This document shows positions 1-4,785 of a DNA stretch of 5,213 nucleotides, one piece after another. The DNA comes from Dehalococcoidia bacterium UBA4060. GTDB lineage: Bacteria > Chloroflexota > Dehalococcoidia > GIF9 > UBA5629. A program made the translations under genes and the position numbers. Location: NCBI GenBank assembly GCA_002383665.1, contig DFZI01000034.1, forward strand, positions 4,090 to 9,302, read 5' to 3'. Position 1 is the stretch's first letter. Every line of letters starts with the position of its first letter. The notes beneath the pieces are model-generated. The model worked only from the letters and a program-made list of their open reading frames with translations. It was not told where the DNA came from and did no database searches.

Positions 1-1211
1 TCTTCTATCTCGCTCAGGATAGTACGGTATCTCTCCTCGGAGCGTATCAACTCTTCCTCCAGCTTCTTGCGCTCGGTGACATCTCGGACAAGAGCGCGGA
101 AGCCGATGGCATTGCCCTGCTTGTCCCTGGCCAGGTCGATGGAGGTCTCAGTAAAAACTAATTCTCCGTTACTGCGTATCACCGTATGCTGGTAACGCGG
201 GTTGGGCACACCCGTGAGATAGACCTGGTTGAAGGCCTTGAACATGTCTTCAATTTCATTGGCGGGCATAAACTCGCGGTAATTTTTGCCGATCATCTCC
301 TCCCGGGTGAAGCCCAGGTTATCACACATCGTGGAGTTGACATAGGTGAAATTGCCTTTCAGGTCGACCTCGCAGTAGGAGTCCTGTAGCTGGTCGAGCA
401 TCCTGCGGTGCCGCTCCTCAGACTCGGAAAGTGCATCGAAAAGCTGCTTCTCCTCGGTATAATCCCTGGCTATGCAACTGTACCCCGTGGCCCTGCCATT
501 GTCATCACGGATAAGTGCGACCGAGGTCTCGACATATCTGGGTGAGCCGTCCTTGCGAATGATGCTGAAGACCGGGGTCCTGCCCGGCTTTCCTGTCGCA
601 AGCACATATTTCATAACGTTCAATAGCTTTTCCCGTTCTTTGGCGGGAACAAGCTTGCTAAGATGCATGCCGATCAGCTCCTCGCGCGGGTAGCCGGTAA
701 TGGCACACATGGCATCGTTGGCGAATGTATAATGTCCCTCTAAATCGCGTTCAAAATAGGGCTCCTGCATCTGCTGCAGGATGTTGCGGTATTTATCCTC
801 TGATTTTCTCAGCGCCTCTTCCAGCATCTTGCGCCTGGTGATAACCATGAAGCTGCCCAGCACGGCTCTCCGACCCTTATACTCGATGGATGAGACGCGC
901 TCGATAACCCACATGATCTCGCCGCTTTTTTGGATGAAGCGATATTCATAGGATGGCGCCCTGCTGCCGCTCTCCTTGAGGGCGTCGATGGCTTTCTCCC
1001 TGACGGTTTCCCTGTCGTCCGGATGGACGAAATCGAGGGGATTATGCCCGATCAACTCTGCTGCGGAATAGCCAGAGCGGAATTCGAAGAATGGATTAAC
1101 GAAGATGAACTTGCGGTCCTGCGCCAGGTAGATGGCGGCGCCGATATTATTGACCAGGTCTTTAAATAAATATGAGAGCTCGGATACCTGCTCCAGGGCC
1201 GATTCGCCCAT
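1..1211 (-). CDS. multi-PAS sensor protein (N-terminal part, runs off left edge)
   Basis: The reverse strand is open from ATG 1211 to the left edge and gives 403 residues, with no stop seen. Three PAS/S-box repeats can be read at about residues 17-127, 142-255 and 270-382, and a fourth begins near 391. Each shows the usual order: a sensing core start (FIFVNPFFE, YTFANDAMC, FTYVNSTMC), a 'GY/GF..EELIG' helix (SGYSAAELIG, TGYPREELIG, LGFTREEMIG), a 'KDG/SGE/SNGE' turn, and a closing 'ITRRK', 'RDYTEEK' or 'RDVTERK' strand followed by a charged coiled linker (LEEALRKSEDKYRNIL, LEEELIRSEERYRTIL). PAS domains sense ligands, redox state or light and pass the signal to an output domain, commonly a histidine kinase or a diguanylate cyclase; that domain is outside the window. 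No membrane segment or signal peptide is visible, so a cytoplasmic protein is likely. GGTGG lies 7 nt before ATG 1211. An in-frame ATG at 1241, just after a stop, would add ten residues and has AGG 8 nt upstream. Confidence 0.9.
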   Translation of the reverse strand, partial: MGESALEQVSELSYLFKDLVNNIGAAIYLAQDRKFIFVNPFFEFRSGYSAAELIGHNPLDFVHPDDRETVREKAIDALKESGSRAPSYEYRFIQKSGEIMWVIERVSSIEYKGRRAVLGSFMVITRRKMLEEALRKSEDKYRNILQQMQEPYFERDLEGHYTFANDAMCAITGYPREELIGMHLSKLVPAKEREKLLNVMKYVLATGKPGRTPVFSIIRKDGSPRYVETSVALIRDDNGRATGYSCIARDYTEEKQLFDALSESEERHRRMLDQLQDSYCEVDLKGNFTYVNSTMCDNLGFTREEMIGKNYREFMPANEIEDMFKAFNQVYLTGVPNPRYQHTVIRSNGELVFTETSIDLARDKQGNAIGFRALVRDVTERKKLEEELIRSEERYRTILSEIE

Positions 1212-1512
1212 GTGAGAGCCACCATCTATGTTATCCGGCATTCTTTAGACCTGTCCTGCCTCACTAACGATGTCGCGACAAATTCCCGCAAACGAGAGGT
1301 AAAAGAGGTCAGGAGGTTAGGAAAAACGGGAAAATACCGCCAAAGGTTATATTATATCATGGAAGTCAATATGCCATTTTCGCATATGTGTTGCATAAGT
1401 GAGATCAGATATGAGCGATACTTGGTAAGAAAGTATTTCAGGATAGGATGCGCTGCACGTGATAATAATCCGCGAATGGTGGTGAGAAATTACGTTAGGG
1501 ATTATATGCTCT
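1212..1512. other. divergent intergenic region, apparently non-coding
   Basis: These 301 bases separate the minus-strand PAS gene from the plus-strand Fe-S operon. Two of the three plus-strand frames carry several stops. The third is open but gives a composition that resembles no protein family. The region is more AT-rich than its neighbours, so promoters for both directions are expected here. A perfect 10-bp palindrome, TGTCGCGACA, sits at 1271-1280, 60 bp upstream of the PAS start. A TATAAT on the minus strand (1351-1356) lacks a well-spaced -35 box; TTGACT at 1364-1369 is only 7 bp away. On the plus strand, TTGGTA (1422-1427) and TAGGAT (1444-1449), 16 bp apart, are the best but weak promoter candidate for the Fe-S operon. 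Confidence 0.55.
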
Positions 1513-1953
1513 TTGCTGAAGTGGGAACGCTACCCCGAGCGCTATAAGGGTGGTGTAAAGTGGCTGAGCATTGAGGAAGCGAAGCAGTGGCTGCGCGAGA
1601 TGGACAGGCGCGGCTTCGTGCACAGCCTTATGCTGTTTGGCACACGCTTTATTGCCGGTATCTGCAACTGCGATTACCCCATCTGCGACGCTCTCACCAT
1701 GAGGCTGGACCATGGTTTCAATATGCTTAAAGGCCATTATGTTGCCATGGTTGACTATGACCTGTGCAACGGCTGTGGCGTCTGCGTGCAGCGCTGCCAG
1801 TTCGGTGCGCTCAAGATGAATGTTACGCAGGACAGGGCCAATATCGACCAGATGAGATGCTTCGGCTGCGGATTATGCGAGACAGCCTGTCCGCGCAAGG
1901 CCATCTCACTGGTTGAAAGAATGACGATTCCTGCATTGAAGGAGGTATGGTAA
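1513..1953 (+). CDS. 2x[4Fe-4S] ferredoxin-domain protein with extra CxC motif, possibly N-terminally short
   Basis: A 146-residue protein whose C-terminal half is a bacterial-type dicluster ferredoxin. The first cluster uses Cys85, 88, 91 and 95 (CNGCGVCVQRC) and the second Cys116, 119, 122 and 126 followed by Pro (CFGCGLCETACP). Before it lies a helical stretch (LSIEEAKQWLREMDRRGFVHS, about 18-38) and a Cys motif C51-N-C53-x4-C58 that could hold further metal. From memory, this order resembles the C-terminal part of longer Fe-S proteins that carry another Cys-rich domain in front; that domain is absent here. The role is probably electron transfer in the cytoplasm. The start is uncertain: TTG 1513 has AGGG only 12 nt upstream, and an in-frame TGA at 1483 limits extension. 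ATG 1506, 5 nt after AGGG, is out of frame by one base. It is the first gene of a three-gene operon, and its stop overlaps the next start (TAATG). Confidence 0.8.
   Translation: MLKWERYPERYKGGVKWLSIEEAKQWLREMDRRGFVHSLMLFGTRFIAGICNCDYPICDALTMRLDHGFNMLKGHYVAMVDYDLCNGCGVCVQRCQFGALKMNVTQDRANIDQMRCFGCGLCETACPRKAISLVERMTIPALKEVW
1941..1945 (+). promoter_or_regulatory. Shine-Dalgarno site that decides the ferredoxin start
   Basis: GGAGG lies inside the last codons of the upstream Fe-S gene. The in-frame ATG at 1947 is only 1 nt away, too close for initiation. ATG 1953 is 7 nt away and overlaps the upstream TAA by one base, so 1953 is the likely start and translation is probably coupled. Confidence 0.8.
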
Positions 1954-2270
1954 TGGCTGACAGGAGCAAGGTGAAGGTTCCCAAGGTGACACCGGTGGAC
2001 CTGACGCGTTTGCCGGTTAAGTTCCCCAAGATCGAAATTGACAGGACGAAATGTACGGTGCCCTTCTGGTGCAAGAAGTGCCTGCAGGCCTGCCCACAGG
2101 TAGTATTCCAGGTATACTGCAAGCAACTGCTCAAGCTGAAGGAATCAGATCCGCGTGAGCCGGGCGTTTACGAGGTGTTGCCCGTGAGAAGGGATAAGTG
2201 CAATATGTGCAACAGGTGTGTGGAAATCTGTCCCGAAAATGCTATAGCAGTTACACTACAGGAGGGTTAA
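1953..2270 (+). CDS. small dicluster ferredoxin with an atypical first cluster motif
   Basis: A 105-residue soluble protein with two ferredoxin-type Cys motifs. The first is C34-x5-C40-x2-C43-x3-C47-Pro (CTVPFWCKKCLQACP), where the first gap is five residues instead of the usual two. The second is standard: C83-x2-C86-x2-C89-x3-C93-Pro (CNMCNRCVEICP). A 36-residue insert with an extra Cys56 separates them, where compact 2[4Fe-4S] ferredoxins have a short linker. The N-terminus is a basic, Pro-rich tail without a signal peptide. It probably carries electrons between a donor and a partner enzyme, perhaps as a subunit with the upstream Fe-S protein. The start overlaps the upstream stop and the next gene begins 2 nt after this stop, so the three genes are surely cotranscribed. 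The family is clear; the physiological partner is unknown. Confidence 0.85.
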   Translation: MADRSKVKVPKVTPVDLTRLPVKFPKIEIDRTKCTVPFWCKKCLQACPQVVFQVYCKQLLKLKESDPREPGVYEVLPVRRDKCNMCNRCVEICPENAIAVTLQEG

Positions 2271-2272
2271 AG

Positions 2273-2887
2273 ATGGCGACGAAATCGGAAGAAGCAGCCC
2301 GCAAAACACCGTATGAGGTATATGTAGCCCCGAGGCCGTTTTCCTTTGAGCTTTCGCCGGAGATGCTGGCATTGTTGCGTAGGGAGTTCGATCCTCCCAT
2401 CGTGGTGGAGAAATTCGCCGGAGCCATGGTGGGAAAGAAAGCCGATGAAGTCGATGAAGTGGCCAGAGATATTTTCGGTCAATATGGTGAGCAGTGGATG
2501 CACAGGTCACTGCAGCTTGGCGAGGAGTATCCCGACCGTACCTACGAGGTGCTCAGGGAGGCGGTGGACCGGACCGGCGAGATGAAATTCCCGCTTGTGC
2601 TGCAAAGGTTTATTGAGGTGGCCTACCTGGGCACGCAGCAGTTCAGAATCCTGCCCATCGTTGAGAACTGGCAGAAGCGGCTGGTCTATAATGTGAAGGA
2701 CTGCTATACTTTCAAAACCATTGTTGAGAAATGCGGCCAGGATGTGGTTGGCCAGATGCCGTGTCGTTATGCCTGCATTAACGCGTCTAAGACGGCTCTG
2801 GAGGGGCTGGGACTGGATGCTACCATTGAGATGGAAAGCACCATGGCTAAAGACGGCCACTGCCAGTTTGCCCTGAACAGGCTTTGA
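2273..2887 (+). CDS. protein of unknown function with Cys-rich C-terminal half (V4R/ATC-hydrolase-like signature)
   Basis: A 204-residue protein starting at ATG 2273, 6 nt after a strong GGAGGG (2261-2266). The frame is open further upstream, but only across the ferredoxin gene. The N-terminal half is mostly charged and helical (about 25-115) and includes FDPPIVVEKFAG and GEQWMHRSLQLGEEYPDRTYE. The C-terminal half reads as alternating strand and helix with Cys144, 154, 164, 168 and 197: LVYNVKDCYTF, MPCRYACINASK and a closing TMAKDGHCQFAL. A final 'G-x-C-x-F' strand after a conserved Thr recalls V4R domains and the L-2-amino-thiazoline-4-carboxylate hydrolase family. I saw this by eye only and it may mean shared fold rather than shared reaction. 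No membrane segment or signal peptide is visible. As the last gene of an operon with two Fe-S proteins, it may be the substrate-binding or metal-binding partner of an electron-transfer unit, which is inference. Confidence 0.85.
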   Translation: MATKSEEAARKTPYEVYVAPRPFSFELSPEMLALLRREFDPPIVVEKFAGAMVGKKADEVDEVARDIFGQYGEQWMHRSLQLGEEYPDRTYEVLREAVDRTGEMKFPLVLQRFIEVAYLGTQQFRILPIVENWQKRLVYNVKDCYTFKTIVEKCGQDVVGQMPCRYACINASKTALEGLGLDATIEMESTMAKDGHCQFALNRL

Positions 2888-2912
2888 TTAAGAGTTAATC
2901 CGGCTGCTTTTT
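2878..2912 (+). terminator. probable rho-independent terminator of the Fe-S operon
   Basis: A perfect 6-bp stem, GATTAA (2886-2891) and TTAATC (2895-2900), encloses a GAG loop. An outer CAG (2878-2880)/CTG (2904-2906) pairing lies beyond a small internal loop, and a T-run follows at 2908-2912. The stem is AT-rich, so its strength is doubtful. It spans the gap between the convergent genes: the TGA of the 204-residue protein ends at 2887 and the TAA of the TetR gene begins at 2897 on the other strand. No T-run is present in the minus-strand direction. Confidence 0.4.
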
Positions 2913-3569
2913 ACTGAGGATGCCGTGAAAGGTCATTTTAACGGCATAGTTGGCTACATCTTCCGGTGAGAGGCTGCCGCTCTTTTTGTACCAGGTGGAG
3001 ACATATACAACCAGGCCGAAGATCATCAGGGCTGCAACCTTGGGATTGACCTTTTCCAGGTCTTCTTTTTTTGTGATCTCTTCGACAAGGCCGGCGATAT
3101 AGCGGATGTAATTCCTGCGGGTCCTGGTGATGCTACGGGCCTGTCCGGCGGATACTTCTCCCAGTGCTATGTCGCTCCATAGTGCGCGTGAGAGTTGCCA
3201 GTGCTCGCAGGATACCAGAACATATCCCCTGATTAACCTTGTAAGTTTTTCTCTGGCGTCAAGGTCAGGGTCATTGGCAAAGCTGTTGAGCGATTCCTCG
3301 ATAAAATCCCAGTAATAATTATTGAGCTTATAAAGCAGGTCGCCCTTGGACTTGAAGTAATAGTAGATTATGCCCTTGGAGCCCCCGATTTTGGTCGCTA
3401 TCTCGTCCAGTGTGAACGACCCGGAGCGCCTCTGCAGGAGTGTCTTGACAACTGCATCATAGACCTTATGCCGTAGCCGTTCTCCCTTGGCCGGGTCCTT
3501 GGACATCTTGCGTATGACCTCTTTCGCCCCCGTGCTTCTGGTAGTTTTAAAATTTTTTCGCTGCGCCAT
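2895..3569 (-). CDS. TetR/AcrR-family transcriptional regulator
   Basis: A 224-residue one-component repressor-type protein, close to the family's usual 190-220 plus a basic N-terminal tail of about 30 residues (RKNFKTTRSTGAKEVIRK). The TetR DNA-binding domain is at about residues 33-82, with helix-turn-helix FTLDEIATKIGGSKGIIYYYFKSKGDLL (written here as the family hallmark 'IYYYFKSK', 68-75). The C-terminal ligand domain ends in STWYKKSGSLSPEDVANYA, a pattern known from acyl-CoA or lipid-responsive regulators of the KstR2 type; I infer, but cannot show, an acyl-CoA-type effector. ATG 3569 is preferred, with GGCGGG 5 nt upstream; the frame extends to TTG 3593, which has no ribosome binding site. 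It is divergent from the crotonase gene across 265 bp that hold a promoter and an inverted repeat, the classic layout for control of itself and of the neighbour. Confidence 0.92.
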   Translation of the reverse strand: MAQRKNFKTTRSTGAKEVIRKMSKDPAKGERLRHKVYDAVVKTLLQRRSGSFTLDEIATKIGGSKGIIYYYFKSKGDLLYKLNNYYWDFIEESLNSFANDPDLDAREKLTRLIRGYVLVSCEHWQLSRALWSDIALGEVSAGQARSITRTRRNYIRYIAGLVEEITKKEDLEKVNPKVAALMIFGLVVYVSTWYKKSGSLSPEDVANYAVKMTFHGILSKKQPD

Positions 3570-3611
3570 GTTAACCCGCCGCTGACGTGTCAAATTTTGT
3601 GGTAAATCTGG

Positions 3612-3640
3612 TTGACAATGATCTATGCATGAAATATAAT
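3612..3640 (+). promoter_or_regulatory. consensus sigma-70 promoter for the crotonase gene
   Basis: TTGACA (3612-3617) and TATAAT (3635-3640) are separated by exactly 17 bp: both hexamers match the housekeeping sigma consensus perfectly. Transcription would start near 3647, leaving a leader of about 190 nt before the crotonase ATG. Such a strong core promoter usually needs a repressor, which fits the adjacent inverted repeat and the divergent TetR gene. Confidence 0.8.
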
Positions 3641-3650
3641 AGCATCCGTC

Positions 3651-3685
3651 ATACCAATTAGTATTATAATTATACGAAATGGTAT
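3651..3685. promoter_or_regulatory. imperfect inverted repeat, candidate TetR operator
   Basis: Twelve-base arms ATACCAATTAGT (3651-3662) and ACGAAATGGTAT (3674-3685) match in 10 of 12 paired positions. They flank an 11-bp AT-only core that is itself nearly symmetric. The repeat begins about 4 bp after the expected start site of the rightward promoter. It also covers two TATAAT hexamers read on the minus strand (3663-3668 and 3669-3674) that could be -10 boxes for the TetR gene, although no good -35 box matches them. A dimer, or a pair of dimers, bound here could therefore block both genes. Assignment to this TetR protein is inference. Confidence 0.55.
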
Positions 3686-3834
3686 TCGCTGCGCTTCATG
3701 TTATCACCTAAACAGCAACCTGTCAAAGAGGGGTTCCTGCTTTGGTTCATTAGTATATCAGACCTGACTGTACAACGGAATAGCTTTTCCGTAGAGCAGG
3801 AGGCTGAAAATAACTATTTTAAGGGAGGTTAGTC
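3686..3834 (+). other. long 5' leader of the crotonase mRNA with two short hairpins
   Basis: If transcription starts near 3647, this is untranslated leader. It holds ACGGAA/TTCCGT (3775-3780 and 3787-3792, 6-nt loop) and AAAATA/TATTTT (3807-3812 and 3815-3820). The second is weak, with too short a loop as RNA, and lies directly before the ribosome binding site GGGAGG (3823-3828). No riboswitch class was recognised, and no terminator-like stem with a T-run was seen. Confidence 0.35.
3698..3832 (+). CDS. possible 44-residue leader ORF (doubtful)
   Basis: ATG 3698 opens a 45-codon frame that ends with TAG at 3830-3832, two bases before the crotonase ATG and just after its GGGAGG. The peptide begins MLSPKQQPVKEGFLLWF and ends NNYFKGG. 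It resembles nothing I know, has no hydrophobic segment long enough to span a membrane, and lacks a Shine-Dalgarno sequence at its own start. The position would allow translational coupling, but chance is the simpler explanation in an AT-rich leader. Confidence 0.15.
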   Translation: MLSPKQQPVKEGFLLWFISISDLTVQRNSFSVEQEAENNYFKGG

Positions 3835-4632
3835 ATGGCAAATACAGATGTGCTCTATGAAGTCCAAGATCAAATCGGCATCATTACACTCAACAGGCCG
3901 GAGAAGATGAACGCGATGACACATGAGATGTTCGACCTTTTCGAGGATATCGTGGGCCGAATTCTAAGGGACGATAATGTCAGGGCTGTCATCCTGACCG
4001 GTAAGGGGAAATATTTCTGTGCCGGCACTGATCTCAGCGGAGATGTGCCGCAGCCCTTTGAGACAGAGTTGCGCTATATGAAATCCAAGGTTAAGACGAC
4101 AGATACATTCAATATGTGGTTTTTTGCCAGCATACCCAAGCCGGTCATCTGTGCCCTTAATGGCGCTGCCGTGGGTGCAGGGTCTGAATATCCGCTGCAG
4201 TGTGACATCAGAATTGCCGCCCAGAGTGCCAAGTGGGGTGAGGTTTTCGTGCGCAGGGGGCTGATACCGGATACAGGTGCCGGTACCTACCTGCTGCCTC
4301 ACATCGTGGGTTTTTCCAAGGCGGCTGAGCTATGTATGTCCGGTGAGATTATCGATGCTAATGAGATGTTGAGGATTGGGCTGGTACACCAGGTGGTACC
4401 CGATGACCAGCTTATGCCGGCAGCCATGGAGCTGGCCAAAAAGTTCCTGAAGGCAGCGCCGCTAGCTGTCAGGATGACCAAGCAATTGCTGTATATGGGA
4501 TTGGAGCGGACTATCGAGCACCATGCTGAGGCCACCAGGTATTGTTTCCAGCTTGCTACCAAGACGGAAGACATGGTAGAAGGCATCAAGTCATTTCTGG
4601 AAAAACGTGACCCTGTCTGGAAAAACCGGTAA
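3835..4632 (+). CDS. enoyl-CoA hydratase/isomerase (crotonase) family protein
   Basis: A 265-residue protein, typical family length, starting at ATG 3835, 6 nt after GGGAGG. Crotonase enzymes bind acyl-CoA and stabilise an enolate in an oxyanion hole. Here the hole is formed by FCAGTDLS (61-68) and ALNGAAVGAGSE (107-118); LNRPEKMNAM (19-28) is the usual N-terminal CoA-site signature, and EGIKSFLEKRDPVWKNR (249-265) the C-terminal tail. Of the two hydratase glutamates, Glu118 aligns with the first, but the second position is Phe138 in the stretch WGEVFVRRGLIPD. Asp146 in 'GLIPDTG' is instead present, as in PaaG-type isomerases and related members. So hydration of a simple enoyl-CoA is doubtful, and isomerisation or another enolate reaction is more likely; the substrate is unknown. 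It is probably controlled by the divergent TetR gene. A decayed relative follows it directly. Confidence 0.93.
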   Translation: MANTDVLYEVQDQIGIITLNRPEKMNAMTHEMFDLFEDIVGRILRDDNVRAVILTGKGKYFCAGTDLSGDVPQPFETELRYMKSKVKTTDTFNMWFFASIPKPVICALNGAAVGAGSEYPLQCDIRIAAQSAKWGEVFVRRGLIPDTGAGTYLLPHIVGFSKAAELCMSGEIIDANEMLRIGLVHQVVPDDQLMPAAMELAKKFLKAAPLAVRMTKQLLYMGLERTIEHHAEATRYCFQLATKTEDMVEGIKSFLEKRDPVWKNR

Positions 4633-4635
4633 TGA

Positions 4636-4719
4636 TCGGATTATTCGGGTGACCTGTTGCAATTAGAGGGCTCAAAAGCTTTTGTGGAAAAGAGGGAGCC
4701 TGTTTTCAAAGGAAGATAG
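4636..4719 (+). pseudogene. remnant C-terminal tail of a second crotonase
   Basis: After TAA TGA (4630-4635) the same frame stays open to TAG 4717-4719. Codons 4666-4716 read EGSKAFVEKREPVFKGR, the classic C-terminal tail of enoyl-CoA hydratases. It aligns with the intact upstream tail (EGIKSFLEKRDPVWKNR) at 11 of 17 residues. Nucleotide identity is only about 60 percent, counted by hand over 57 bases, so it is not a recent copy of the upstream gene. The ten preceding residues (SDYSGDLLQL) show no convincing crotonase match, and no start or ribosome binding site is seen. The likely origin is a deletion that removed most of a tandem paralogue. Confidence 0.65.
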
Positions 4720-4736
4720 AGACGAAGGCAGACTAC

Positions 4737-4745
4737 TGATATAAT
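4737..4745 (+). promoter_or_regulatory. extended -10 promoter for the nitronate monooxygenase-like gene
   Basis: TG-A-TATAAT is a perfect extended -10 element. The -35 position (4717-4722, TAGAGA) does not resemble TTGACA, as is tolerated for this promoter class. Transcription would start near 4752, about 34 nt before ATG 4786, leaving room for the AAGGAGGAG ribosome binding site (4770-4778). Confidence 0.5.
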
Positions 4746-4785
4746 AGTATGATTTATTTTCTGTGTGCTAAGGAGGAGTATATCA

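Noticed and set aside
186..1169. Three plus-strand ORFs (186-389, 472-693, 930-1169)
   Set aside because: They are antisense to the continuous PAS reading frame, which shows clear repeated domain signatures.
1351..1369. TTGACT and TATAAT on the minus strand as the PAS gene promoter
   Set aside because: The spacing of 7 bp is far from the 16-18 bp needed.
1212..1547. 111-codon plus-strand ORF
   Set aside because: It has no family resemblance, odd composition and no good ribosome binding site, and it overlaps the Fe-S gene out of frame; only its last ATG (1506) is of interest for the start question.
3583..3592. TGAC-GT-GTCA half-palindrome next to the TetR start as an operator
   Set aside because: Four-base arms are common by chance and the longer repeat at 3651-3685 is far better placed.
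3588..3593. TTGACA on the minus strand as a -35 box for the TetR gene
   Set aside because: It lies only 18 bp upstream of ATG 3569, so the -10 box and start site would fall inside the coding sequence.
4673..4684. CAAAAGCTTTTG palindrome as a terminator
   Set aside because: A perfect palindrome without a loop, AT-rich and not followed by a T-run; it falls in codons of the crotonase relic.
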